Shown here one piece after another: positions 1 through 7,983 of a stretch of DNA of 64,000 nt. The position numbers and the translations under genes were made by a program. The stretch lies in assembly GCA_017428085.1 (NCBI GenBank), contig JAFRRP010000025.1:1-64000 (forward strand), given 5' to 3'. The notes under the pieces are model-generated. The model saw only the letters and a program-made list of their open reading frames with translations. It had not been told where the DNA came from and ran no database searches. Position 1 is the first letter of the stretch. Each line of letters opens with the position of its first letter. The stretch is from Clostridia bacterium. Its GTDB lineage: Bacteria > Bacillota > Clostridia > Oscillospirales > Acutalibacteraceae.

Positions 1-180
1 AATGATGTGTTCCGCTGCGCGGAACGTGATGTGCCCTGTGGGCGTGATGTTTGCTGCGCAAGTGATGTGCGCTTTGCGCGTGAGAAACGGAACACATCAC
101 ATCACTTTGCGGCAAAGCCGCAATACATCACTGCGGCGTAAGCCGTAACATCACTTGCGCCGTAAGGCGCAAGCATCACT
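1..180. repeat. Hairpin array with TGATGT / ACATCA spacers
   Basis: Short, different hairpins are separated by a constant hexamer. TGATGT stands at 3-8, 27-32, 45-50 and 63-68; between the copies lie stems GTTCCGC/GCGGAAC (9-25), GCCC/GGGC (33-43), TTGC/GCAA (51-61) and GCGC/GCGC (69-79). From about 94 the spacer appears in reverse complement (ACATCA or CATCA at 94-99, 125-130, 148-153, 174-178), with stems TTGCGGC/GCCGCAA (107-123), CGGC/GCCG (134-145) and TTGCGCC/GGCGCAA (155-172). Positions 3-14 are the exact reverse complement of 88-99, so the two halves face each other. The array may continue left of the window. Its role is unknown; it sits just upstream of the four-helix-bundle gene. 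Confidence 0.85.
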
Positions 181-239
181 TTACATTGGATTGTATTTAT
201 GTTATTTTTAAGCCATATAAACATAAACGGGGGATGGCT

Positions 240-593
240 ATGTCTGAATCCAAATTGCGCGATCTTTCTATGGACTTTTCTGTTCAGATAATTAACCTTG
301 TAAAAGATCTCAAATCAAAACACGAAACGGTGATCTCCAACCAGATCGGCCGCTCCGGAACCTCTATCGGTGCGAATATTTACGAAGCAAACTACGCTCA
401 GGGCAGAAAGGATTTTATCTCTAAGCTTGAAATCGCGCTCAAGGAAGCAAGTGGAACGGGTTACTGGCTTGAACTGCTATTCCGCACGAATTATATCGAT
501 GAAAGAACGTATCAATCTTTGAATGATCAATGTGCGTCCATCCGCGTAATGCTGATTGCCTCTTGTCGCACGGCAAAAGAAAATCAACCATAA
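240..593 (+). CDS. Four-helix-bundle protein (23S rRNA intervening-sequence protein family)
   Basis: A 117-aa protein when started at ATG 240, which has the run GGGGGA (229-234) at good Shine-Dalgarno distance; ATG 234 is an alternative but sits on that site. The sequence carries the family landmarks: an SGTSIGANI-type turn near the first third, followed by FISKLEIALKEA and YWLELL helices (TIGR02436-like). Family members were first found encoded inside 23S rRNA intervening sequences, but free-standing copies are common and their molecular role is not settled; related bundles act as RNA/protein-binding accessory proteins (Avd) in diversity-generating retroelements. No reverse transcriptase or rRNA is visible nearby. 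The gene lies directly downstream of the hairpin array at 1-180, and such pairing may be functional. Confidence 0.85.
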   Translation: MSESKLRDLSMDFSVQIINLVKDLKSKHETVISNQIGRSGTSIGANIYEANYAQGRKDFISKLEIALKEASGTGYWLELLFRTNYIDERTYQSLNDQCASIRVMLIASCRTAKENQP

Positions 594-664
594 ACAATGC
601 TGCCTATTAATTCTGTTTTTGCAAAAAGCCGCCGGCGAATCAGAAATTTGGAGAGATGATAGTT

Positions 665-1018
665 ATGAAAAAGCGGTATAAAGAAGAATACTAATTCAGT
701 ATTGAAGTGACCGGTTTCCTTCGCGGTGTTCATACAGAGGGTTATTGCCGCAACGGAGAAGAAATTGGCGATCACTATACCTGTACCTACGGATGTCCGG
801 TGAATAAGGACGGATACGGTATCTGTTCAAAAACTATGATGATGCTGTTCCCGATTATGGAAGCCGTCAGAAGCGGCGGCGATCTTAAAAATGTAGGCGG
901 AGACGGCAAATACAGCAAAACGATCGTCTGCCCGGATGGTTGTGTTGTTTTTAGGCTGACAACAACGCCTTTGGAAAATATGAACTTCCATAAGGGAGAG
1001 TTTTTGGAAGAGCCCTAA
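665..1018 (+). pseudogene. TIGR04076-like small protein, interrupted by an in-frame TAA
   Basis: ATG 665 has a ribosome binding site (GGAGAG, 650-655) and starts MKKRYKEEY, but codon 10 (692-694) is TAA. The same frame then continues uninterrupted to 1018 with a cysteine-rich sequence (TCTYGCPVNKDGYGICSK near the middle, then a CPDGC motif) that I recognise as the TIGR04076 family of about 100-110 aa. A GTG at 707 could restart translation but has no convincing ribosome binding site. The most economical reading is a recent nonsense mutation in an otherwise intact gene of unknown function. A sequencing error cannot be excluded. TAA makes selenocysteine or pyrrolysine recoding unlikely. Confidence 0.65.
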
Positions 1019-1173
1019 TCATGCAGAACGGCGAAGCCGGTTTGTTGATAGTGGTGTGCTTTTCGAAATCTACCCTGTTCAAATTACACTTTTGGTATCT
1101 AAGTTTTTATGGGGTGTGAAATTTAACGATTCTCCCCATTTTGTTAAGATAGCAATCTCCTGCCAAAAAAAAC

Positions 1174-1208
1174 GAAAAGGCATCAACAAATGCCTTTTCT
1201 TTTTTTTG
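1174..1208 (+). terminator. Intrinsic terminator (probably bidirectional)
   Basis: Perfect 10-bp stem GAAAAGGCAT (1174-1183) / ATGCCTTTTC (1190-1199), loop CAACAA, followed by an uninterrupted run of T (1200-1207). The upstream side is A-rich, so it could also stop minus-strand transcription. It closes the unit at 240-1018. The rest of the 1019-1333 gap holds only the promoter below; no convincing gene is present there. Confidence 0.85.
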
Positions 1209-1272
1209 ACTTCAGCAGCCTCAGCGGAGAAGACATCATTAGATACTCCATTTGCAGGTTAAAACAATGAAG

Positions 1273-1301
1273 TTGACAAATAGAAAATATACTTGTATAA
1301 T
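1273..1301 (+). promoter_or_regulatory. Consensus sigma-A promoter for the nitrilase-fusion gene
   Basis: TTGACA (1273-1278), 17-bp spacer, TATAAT (1296-1301). Transcription would start near 1308, about 25 bases before the start codon at 1334. A perfect consensus promoter suggests strong constitutive expression. Confidence 0.8.
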
Positions 1302-1333
1302 TTTGTCAGTTCTGTATAGAGAGGGAGATCCGC

Positions 1334-3031
1334 ATGCAAAAGCATAGCTGGACAGATATCACATGCGATGACGTGCTTCAGGCAATAAAGAAATTTGACT
1401 GTGAAGAGCCGGATCACCCGGAACCCAAATCAACTTTTCTTGTTTTCGCAGGAAAAAAGTATCCGGCGAAGCATATCAGAGGGATGGCTTATAAAGAGCA
1501 TTACGGCGCCGAGATCAGCAAAAGCGATTATAACGGCGGCGCCGAAACCGTACGTTTTTTCAATCGTCTTGGTTTTGAAGTTTATTATAACGGCAGATCT
1601 GAATCCGGCGCAAATACAGACGATATGAATAAGGAGATCAATGCCCGACCGCATTCGCCGCAGTCAGGAACATCGACCGATACGGAAATAACGGTTGCGT
1701 CGGAAGAAAAACGATCTGTCAAGGTCGCGTTGTATCTTCAGACGGAATCTTTCTGTAACAGTGCAAGCTTCAGAAAAATGAAATCGATCATCGGGAGATC
1801 CGATTGCGACGTGTTGGTTTTCCCTGAATGCTGCTATTTTCCTTCTGTCTATTCTTTGTGGAAAAAAGACGTTACTGTTGAGAGCGACTTGAAGGATATC
1901 TATCGCGTTTGTCTCAATTTAAGCAGGGAACTCGGGAAAGCGATCATTGTCAGCAGAGAGAACAGATATGGCGTCATATACAGTGTGTTTGCCAATGCAG
2001 ACGCAGCGGAGGGGGACACAGAGGTAAGTCTTTATATCAAACATACGATGTGTGAAACCTCCTGTCTTTCATTTGAAAACTATGACAAAACGGCAAGGCG
2101 TTTGTTCGCTCCTGTGAAGTACAAGGGATTCCTGATCGGAATGACCATCTGCTATGATTGCAATCATGCGCTGTTCAGCCGGATCTACGGGCTTCAGCAA
2201 GTGGATCTGATCGTTAACTGCACCGGTGGAAATGTTGTTTACGACAAGTGGTTCAAGTATAATAAAGCGCGCGCGATCGAGAATAATTGCAGCGTACTTG
2301 TCACAATGGGTGGCGAAGATTACAGGGAGAACAACAACAGTTACGTCTATGGTTTCAATAAAAACGGCGGACAGCTCAAACCGATCAATCTGTGCGGAGA
2401 CTCAAACCGGCTTAACGTGCAGGGTGGGATCTATGTGTATGAAGTTACCCGCGATCCGGGGCTCCCGGAACCGGATGAGAGCAACAAAACGGAAACCGCC
2501 AATAAATACTGGCACATGAAATGGCCGGTCAAGGGAAGCAAAGAGATCCTGCGTTCCGCTGAAAAAATCACAGAATCCATCTATCGTTTGGAAGAAAAAG
2601 AATACAACGTATTCATACTGTTGGTGGACGGAATGGACATTCTGAAACCGGAGATCGTTCAGCGCCTTCTGTATTCCGATACAATAAAACGATATCCCAA
2701 CAGGAAATACATTATCCTGAACCGTCACGGAGCTGTCGATACGGATTTCTTTGCCGATAAATTATCCGTTATCCTGAAAGTTCGTTCGATGGAGAATTTC
2801 TGTGCCGTTATCCTCGAATCGGATCATCTCAACAAGTGTTATCAGTGCGGCAACAACCGTTCCGCACAGGTCGTTGAAGCAACGGCTGGGTGTTTCAGGA
2901 TCGATCTTAATCGTACCACCGGACCGGATGCGATCTGGAAGAATAAAGAGGGAATGGCGGCCTCATGGCGAAAGAATTACGAGTGGCTGACAGAGAACGC
3001 TGAATCAATTGCGAAATCGGTCCTGAAATGA
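1334..3031 (+). CDS. ScoMcrA-type head domain fused to a nitrilase-fold hydrolase
   Basis: 565 aa. Residues 1-85 (pattern DVLQAI...FLVFAGKKYPAKHIRGMAY...GGAETVRFF..LGF) match, from memory, the N-terminal head domain seen on ScoMcrA-like modification-dependent endonucleases and other accessory proteins. A low-complexity linker (about 86-125) leads to a carbon-nitrogen hydrolase domain (about 128-375) with the full nitrilase triad: Glu165 in FPE, Lys236 in YIKH and Cys273 in TICYD. The C-terminal 170 residues I do not recognise. Substrate is unknown; nitrilase-fold enzymes cleave nitriles or amides, or transfer acyl groups. It has its own promoter and terminator, stands alone, and its base composition is AT-richer than the downstream housekeeping genes, suggesting acquisition. 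A defence role is possible but unproven. Confidence 0.7.
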   Translation: MQKHSWTDITCDDVLQAIKKFDCEEPDHPEPKSTFLVFAGKKYPAKHIRGMAYKEHYGAEISKSDYNGGAETVRFFNRLGFEVYYNGRSESGANTDDMNKEINARPHSPQSGTSTDTEITVASEEKRSVKVALYLQTESFCNSASFRKMKSIIGRSDCDVLVFPECCYFPSVYSLWKKDVTVESDLKDIYRVCLNLSRELGKAIIVSRENRYGVIYSVFANADAAEGDTEVSLYIKHTMCETSCLSFENYDKTARRLFAPVKYKGFLIGMTICYDCNHALFSRIYGLQQVDLIVNCTGGNVVYDKWFKYNKARAIENNCSVLVTMGGEDYRENNNSYVYGFNKNGGQLKPINLCGDSNRLNVQGGIYVYEVTRDPGLPEPDESNKTETANKYWHMKWPVKGSKEILRSAEKITESIYRLEEKEYNVFILLVDGMDILKPEIVQRLLYSDTIKRYPNRKYIILNRHGAVDTDFFADKLSVILKVRSMENFCAVILESDHLNKCYQCGNNRSAQVVEATAGCFRIDLNRTTGPDAIWKNKEGMAASWRKNYEWLTENAESIAKSVLK

Positions 3032-3041
3032 TTTAAATCAA

Positions 3042-3086
3042 AAAAAGAGCTTCGAGGCGGCCGATCGGCAGCTCCGAAGCTTTTTT
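3042..3086. terminator. Bidirectional intrinsic terminator
   Basis: Stem AGCTTCG (3048-3054) / CGAAGCT (3075-3081) with T run to 3086 on the plus side and an A run (3041-3046) that gives a U tract on the minus side. It lies between the convergent genes ending at 3031 and 3104. Confidence 0.75.
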
Positions 3087-3103
3087 CGTTGAAAGATATG
3101 CGG

Positions 3104-3556
3104 CTATTCCCCGGTCGCGGAAACGATGGTGCCGTCCGCCGCCACTTCCACGGTAACGACGTAGGTATAACCCGGCTGGTTGCCGTCCCAGTCGCATGGC
3201 GTGGTGAAGGTGATCGTCGTGGTTCCGGCGCTCTTGCCCTCGAAGCCTGCCGACAGGATCCCGGCGGTCTGACCCTTTAACGCCGCTTTGTCGGAAAGGG
3301 TGAATTTCCGATTGATGGAGTAGTCGATGATAGAGTCGTCGCCGAATTCGTTATCCCACTCGCAGCCGGTGCTCTTGTTCGTGCCCAGCTTTACCGTCAG
3401 CTCCGTGCCTTCCCAGGAAAGCTCGCGGTAGGTTTTGAGATCGTCGGCCGAAGGCTTGCCGCTTCCCCCGCAGGAAGCGATAAACAGACAGCAGACGATC
3501 GAGGCGATGACGGCAAATGCTTTTGCCGCCTTCCACATCGTGTTTGAATTTGACAT
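3104..3556 (-). CDS. Lipoprotein, chagasin-like (I42) protease-inhibitor family
   Basis: 150 aa. The N-terminus is a lipoprotein signal (hydrophobic stretch about 11-28, lipobox FIASC with Cys29), so the protein should be anchored outside the membrane. The mature part has the layout of chagasin-type inhibitors of cysteine peptidases: an NKSTGC.W loop in place of the usual NPTTGY, a short G.EGKSAGTTTITF strand pair, and PCDWDG in the region of the RPW loop. The loops are imperfect, so inhibition is an inference from fold resemblance. AAGGAGG precedes the ATG. It starts 24 bases after the redox operon upstream and may be cotranscribed with it. Confidence 0.55.
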   Translation of the reverse strand: MSNSNTMWKAAKAFAVIASIVCCLFIASCGGSGKPSADDLKTYRELSWEGTELTVKLGTNKSTGCEWDNEFGDDSIIDYSINRKFTLSDKAALKGQTAGILSAGFEGKSAGTTTITFTTPCDWDGNQPGYTYVVTVEVAADGTIVSATGE

Positions 3557-3580
3557 AAGCTTTTCCTCCTTAAAAAAATG

Positions 3581-5608
3581 TTATATTATCTTCAGCGCGC
3601 CGGTGGGGCAGTTGTCCGCGCAAAGATGGCAGTCTTTACAGGCGGCGATGACAGCCGCGTCGTGGAATTCGGGCTTGACGACGGTGTGGAAGCCTCTGCC
3701 GACGAGACCGAGGATGCCCTTCTTCGCCTGATCCTCGCACACTCTCACGCACAGACCGCACAGGATACACTTGCCCTGGTCGCGCTCGATGGAGACGAGC
3801 CGCGTTTCCCGGAAGCCGGGGTGATGCTCGCCCTTGAGCCGTTTGCAGTCGATACAGTAGGCGTCCGCGTATTGGATTAGCTTGCACTCGCCGTAATCGT
3901 GGCAGCCGCAGGAGAGGCAGCGTTTGGCTTCCGCCACGGCCTGCTCCTCGGAAAAGCCGTAATTGATTTCCGTGAAATCGTTCCGGCGTTCCTCCGCGGG
4001 GCGCTGGGGCATCACGGCGCGGGGGGCCTTCTCCCGGTCGAACATCTCCGGCGACAGCTCCTTTTCGGAGACTACCGGCTCATGATAGGGAAGTTCGATC
4101 CCCGCTAAGTATGCGTCGATGTGCCGGGCGGCCTCGTTTGCCTCCGCGATGGCTGCGATGGCGATGGATGCGCCCTTGTTGGTGGCGTCGCCGGCGGCGA
4201 ACACGCCCTCCAGTTCGGTACGGAAATTATGCTCGTCCGCCACGATGGTGCCCCACTTGGTGGTGGGCAGGTCCTCGAAGCCCGCCGGATCGTTCTTCTG
4301 ACCGGCGGCGATGATGATAGAATCCAGCTCCAGCGTGATGAATTCGCCCTCCACGGGGACGGGGGCGCGGCGGCCGCGATCGTCCGGCTCGCCGAGGCGC
4401 ATGACCTGCAGCTTCACGGCCTTGACCCTGCCGTCTTCACCGATGATCTCCGCCGGGTTGGTCAGGAAGCGGAACAGCACGCCCTCTTCCTCGGCCTCCT
4501 TGATCTCGATATCCTCCGCGGGCATCTCCGCGCGGGTGCGGCGGTAGACGACGCTCACTTCCTCCGCGCCAAGGCGCACCGCGCTGCGGCAGGCGTCCAT
4601 GGCGGTGTTGCCGCCGCCCACGATCGCGGTCTTTTTGCCGATGGCGGGCTTACCGCCCAGCGCGATCTCCCGCAGGAAATCGATACCGCCGAACACGCCC
4701 TCCAGCTCCTCGCCGGGGCAGCGGATGGAGGCGCTCTTCCACGCGCCGTTGGCGATCAGCACCGCGTCGTGCTTCTCGCGGATGTCTGCCAGCGTGATAT
4801 TCTTTCCCAGCGCGCAGCCGTTGATCAGTTCCACGCCCAGGGACGCGATCTCCGCGATCTCCTGATCCAGAACGGCTTTTGGGAGCCGGTATTCCGGGAT
4901 GCCGTAGCGCAGCATGCCGCCCATTTTGGGCATCTTGTCGTAAACGGTGACCTTGTGGCCCTTCAAAGCCAACTGATACGCCGCGGTGAGGCCCGCCGGG
5001 CCGCCGCCGACGATACCGACGGTCTTGCCGGTGGGGGCGGACTGTTCTCCCAGCACATGGTTGCCGGAAGCAAGCACTTTATCCGCGGCAAAGGCTTTCA
5101 GATACGCGATGGAGATGGGCTCCTCCACGTGCCGGCGGCGGCAGGCCGTCTCGCACGGATGCGGGCAGACGCGCCCGATGGAGGCGGGCAGCGGCACCTT
5201 GTCCTTGATGGTGGCGACCGCGCCTTCGTAATCCTTCTCCGCGATCTGCGCCAGATATTTCTGGCAGTCCGTGTGGGCGGGGCAGTTGAGCTTGCAGGGC
5301 CCTACGCAGTCGCCGCTGTGATCGCTCATCAGCAGCTCCAGCGCGACCCTGCGGGCCTTCACGACCCGCTCGGAATCCGTGAAAATCTCCATGCCGTCGG
5401 CGGCCTTGGCGGAGCAGGCGCGCAGCAGCTTGGGGCTGTTGGCCGCTTCCACCAGACACATGCCGCACGCGCCGTAGGGGGAGAGGTCCTTCAGATAGCA
5501 CAGGTTGGGGATCTCAATGCCGTTCGCCTTCGCCGCGTCGAGGATCGAAGTCCCTTTTTCGCAGGCGATCTCTTTTTCGTTGATCTTGAACCGAATCATG
5601 TCTGACAT
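3581..5608 (-). CDS. NfnB/GltD-like flavoprotein with extra Fe-S domains (StnC-like)
   Basis: 675 aa. In order: an N-terminal [2Fe-2S] ferredoxin domain (about 1-80, Cys around YGACGMCLVE), a GltD-type Fe-S helical domain with CPAHTDCQ and CPHPCETACRR, an FAD-binding motif GIVGGGPAGLTAA (about residue 198), an NAD(P)-binding motif AIVGGGNTAMD, and a C-terminal ferredoxin-like extension with CILCGLCVRVC and CKDCHLCADNC. This is glutamate-synthase small-subunit architecture as in NfnB, with added clusters. With the two upstream genes it forms a NuoE-NuoF-GltD unit like the electron-bifurcating Sporomusa-type transhydrogenase (Stn), which couples NADH, NADPH and ferredoxin. Another flavin-based reductase complex is possible. 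Confidence 0.8.
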   Translation of the reverse strand: MSDMIRFKINEKEIACEKGTSILDAAKANGIEIPNLCYLKDLSPYGACGMCLVEAANSPKLLRACSAKAADGMEIFTDSERVVKARRVALELLMSDHSGDCVGPCKLNCPAHTDCQKYLAQIAEKDYEGAVATIKDKVPLPASIGRVCPHPCETACRRRHVEEPISIAYLKAFAADKVLASGNHVLGEQSAPTGKTVGIVGGGPAGLTAAYQLALKGHKVTVYDKMPKMGGMLRYGIPEYRLPKAVLDQEIAEIASLGVELINGCALGKNITLADIREKHDAVLIANGAWKSASIRCPGEELEGVFGGIDFLREIALGGKPAIGKKTAIVGGGNTAMDACRSAVRLGAEEVSVVYRRTRAEMPAEDIEIKEAEEEGVLFRFLTNPAEIIGEDGRVKAVKLQVMRLGEPDDRGRRAPVPVEGEFITLELDSIIIAAGQKNDPAGFEDLPTTKWGTIVADEHNFRTELEGVFAAGDATNKGASIAIAAIAEANEAARHIDAYLAGIELPYHEPVVSEKELSPEMFDREKAPRAVMPQRPAEERRNDFTEINYGFSEEQAVAEAKRCLSCGCHDYGECKLIQYADAYCIDCKRLKGEHHPGFRETRLVSIERDQGKCILCGLCVRVCEDQAKKGILGLVGRGFHTVVKPEFHDAAVIAACKDCHLCADNCPTGALKII

Positions 5609-5621
5609 CGTTTTCCCCTCC

Positions 5622-7370
5622 TTACCGTACTTCCACCGCGCCGAAGCGGCAGACCGTCTTACATTGCCCGCACTTGATGCACTTGTCCGCGTCGATGGCG
5701 TGGGGCTCCTTCACCGCGCCGGTGATCGCCCCGACCGGGCACTTCTTCGCGCACAGCGTGCAGCCCCTGCAGGCGTCTTTATTGATCGTATAGGTCCGCA
5801 GCGCGGCGCATTCGCCGGCGGGACAGCGTTTTTCGTTGATATGCGCCTCGTACTCGTCCCGGAAGTACTTGATGGTGGTAAGCACGGGGTTCGGGGCGGT
5901 CTGGCCGAGGCCGCACAGCGCCCCGGAACGGATGGCGTCGCACAGCTCCTCCAGCAGCTCGATGTCGCCTGGCCTGCCTTCGCCCTCGGTGATGCGGGTG
6001 AGGATCTCATACATCCGCTTGGTGCCGATACGGCAGTGGACGCATTTGCCGCAGCTCTCCTTGGTGGTGAAGTCGAGGAAGAACCGGGCCATGTTCACCA
6101 TGCAGGTGGTCTCGTCCATGACCACCATACCGCCGGAGCCCATGATCGCGCCGGTGGCGGAAAGCGCCTTGTAGTCGATCACCGTGTCCAGCAGCGCTTC
6201 CGGGATGCACCCCCCGGAGGGACCGCCCAGCTGCACGGCCTTGAAGCGTTTGTTTTCGCGGATGCCGCCGCCGATGTTGAAGATCACGTCCCGCAGCGTC
6301 AGGCCCATGGGGATCTCCACCAGGCCGCCGCGCTTGATCTTGCCGGTCAGCGCGAACACCTTGGTGCCCTTGCTGGTCTCGGTGCCCATGGCCGCGAAGG
6401 CCTCGCCGCCGTTGAGGATGATCCAGCTCACGTTGGCGAAGGTCTCCACGTTGTTGATGTTGCTGGGCTTATTCTCGTAGCCCTTTTCGGCGGGGAAGGG
6501 GGGCTTGAGCCGCGGCATGCCCCGGCTGCCCTCCAGCGATTCGATCAGCGCCGTTTCCTCACCGCACACGAACGCGCCCGCGCCCGCCTTGATGCGCAGG
6601 CGGCAGCAAAAGTCCGTGCCGAGGATGTTGTCGCCGAGGTATCCCTTTGCGGTGGCGTCGGCGATGGCCTTCTGCAGGCGCACGATGGCAAGCGGGTATT
6701 CCGCCCGCACGTACACGAACGCCTCTTTCGCGCCGATGGCGTAGGCCGCAATCAGCATGCCCTCGATCAGCAGATGCGGGTCGCTCTCGATGACGGCGCG
6801 GTCCATGAACGCGCCGGGGTCGCCCTCGTCCGCGTTGCAGATCAGGTATTTTTCGTCGCCCGCGGCGTTCTTTGCGGCGTTCCACTTGAACCAGGTGGGG
6901 AAGCCCGCACCGCCGCGCCCTGCCAGCCCCGAGGTTTTGATCTCGGCGATCACGTCATCCTGGGACATGGTATGCAGCACCTTGTCCAGCGCTTTGTATC
7001 CGTCCACGTCCAGATAGGCGTTCAGGTCCTCCGGGTCGATCACGCCGCAGTGGCGCAGCGCGATGCGGGTCTGGCGGTCCAGAAAGCTCTTGTCCTCATC
7101 GGTGATCGCGAGCCTGTCCAGCGGGGACAGATCGTCGCTTTTGACCGCGTCCGCGATCGCGGCGGCGTCGTCCGGCGTCACTCTGACGAGGCGTTTGAGC
7201 AGCAGTCCTTTTTCATAAATATCCACGATGGGCTCTAAGAAGCACATACCGATGCAGCCGGTGATGCCCAAACGCGCGCCGGTATTTTCCAGCAGGGGAG
7301 CCAGCGCGTCGTATACCTTCTGCGCGCCCGCCGCGATGCCGCAGCTGCCTTCTCCGATGACGATCCTCAT
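5622..7370 (-). CDS. NuoF-like NADH-binding flavo-iron-sulfur subunit (HydB/StnB-like)
   Basis: 582 aa. An N-terminal thioredoxin-like [2Fe-2S] domain (Cys in GSCGIAAG and TGCIGMC) is followed by the NuoF core with the NADH/FMN motifs GRGGAGFPT and FVCGEETALIESLEG, the [4Fe-4S] motif ESCGKCVHCRIG...CGLGQ, and two C-terminal [4Fe-4S] ferredoxin motifs (CRGCTLCAKKC, CIKCGQCKTVC). This is the NADH-oxidising module of electron-bifurcating hydrogenases, formate dehydrogenases and Stn. Its start overlaps the stop of the NuoE-like gene by four bases and it ends 13 bases before the GltD-like gene, so the three are almost certainly one operon and one complex. Confidence 0.88.
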   Translation of the reverse strand: MRIVIGEGSCGIAAGAQKVYDALAPLLENTGARLGITGCIGMCFLEPIVDIYEKGLLLKRLVRVTPDDAAAIADAVKSDDLSPLDRLAITDEDKSFLDRQTRIALRHCGVIDPEDLNAYLDVDGYKALDKVLHTMSQDDVIAEIKTSGLAGRGGAGFPTWFKWNAAKNAAGDEKYLICNADEGDPGAFMDRAVIESDPHLLIEGMLIAAYAIGAKEAFVYVRAEYPLAIVRLQKAIADATAKGYLGDNILGTDFCCRLRIKAGAGAFVCGEETALIESLEGSRGMPRLKPPFPAEKGYENKPSNINNVETFANVSWIILNGGEAFAAMGTETSKGTKVFALTGKIKRGGLVEIPMGLTLRDVIFNIGGGIRENKRFKAVQLGGPSGGCIPEALLDTVIDYKALSATGAIMGSGGMVVMDETTCMVNMARFFLDFTTKESCGKCVHCRIGTKRMYEILTRITEGEGRPGDIELLEELCDAIRSGALCGLGQTAPNPVLTTIKYFRDEYEAHINEKRCPAGECAALRTYTINKDACRGCTLCAKKCPVGAITGAVKEPHAIDADKCIKCGQCKTVCRFGAVEVR

Positions 7371-7852
7371 ACCGCCGCCTCCTTTCGGATATTCCGGATG
7401 ATCTCGACGGCCTTAGTCGGCGTCAACGAGCCGTAGGTGTCCTCGTCGATCATCATGACCGGCGACAGGCTGCAGCAGCCCAGGCACGCCACGGTCTTCA
7501 GGGAGAACAGCCCGTCCTCGCTCGTCTCGCCGTCTTTGATCTTCAGCTCCTCGCAGATGGCCTTCTCTACCGCGTCCGCGCCGTTGACGTGACAGGCCGT
7601 GCCCTTGCACAGCATGATCAGATGTTTGCCGACGGGCGTCAGCCGGAACTGGGTGTAAAACGTGGCGACGCCCATCACCTTGGCGGGCGTATTGCCCGTG
7701 GCCTGCGCCACGCGATAGAGCACGTCTGTGGGCAGATAGCCGTAGACGTCCTGCGCCTTTTGCAGGATGGTGATGAGACTCCCTCTGACGGATGCGTATT
7801 CGGCCAATATGCCGTCCAGCAGCGTCAGATCGCTCTTTGCGCAATCACACAT
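7367..7852 (-). CDS. NuoE-like [2Fe-2S] subunit (HydC/StnA-like)
   Basis: 161 aa. Thioredoxin-fold NuoE family with helical N-terminus and the four cluster ligands Cys82, Cys87, Cys123 and Cys127 (motifs CKGTAC and ACLGCC). It is the small electron-carrying subunit that docks on NuoF-like proteins. First gene of the minus-strand redox operon, with an extended -10 promoter directly upstream. A second NuoE homologue sits at 59247 in the hydrogenase operon, so the window holds two separate NADH-linked complexes. Confidence 0.88.
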   Translation of the reverse strand: MCDCAKSDLTLLDGILAEYASVRGSLITILQKAQDVYGYLPTDVLYRVAQATGNTPAKVMGVATFYTQFRLTPVGKHLIMLCKGTACHVNGADAVEKAICEELKIKDGETSEDGLFSLKTVACLGCCSLSPVMMIDEDTYGSLTPTKAVEIIRNIRKEAAV

Positions 7853-7890
7853 CGATCGGAAACCTCTCTTTCGGGGTATTATTTTTTTAC

Positions 7891-7919
7891 ATTATATCAT
7901 TACGGCGGCGGGTTGTAAA
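7891..7919 (-). promoter_or_regulatory. Promoter of the NuoE/NuoF/GltD-like operon
   Basis: On the minus strand: TTTACA (7919-7914), 17-bp spacer, TATAAT (7896-7891) preceded by TGA, an extended -10. The start point falls about 30 bases before the ATG at 7852. Confidence 0.7.
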
Positions 7920-7983
7920 TATCTGATGGAACAAAAAAACAGATCGGCATGATGAAAAAAATAAAAGAATATGCAAAAAATGC

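Noticed and set aside
1..180. CRISPR array
   Set aside because: The repeated unit is only 6 bases, changes orientation, and the parts between are hairpins rather than unique spacers; no cas genes.
692..694. Stop-codon recoding (selenocysteine or pyrrolysine) in the TIGR04076-like gene
   Set aside because: The codon is TAA, not TGA or TAG, and no SECIS-like structure follows.
1056..1262. A 68-codon ORF before the nitrilase-fusion gene
   Set aside because: It runs through the strong terminator at 1174-1208, has no ribosome binding site and low-complexity ending.
4121..7238. Long plus-strand open frames opposite the redox operon
   Set aside because: Ala/Gly/Arg/His-rich shadow translation of recognised flavoprotein genes; no ribosome binding sites.
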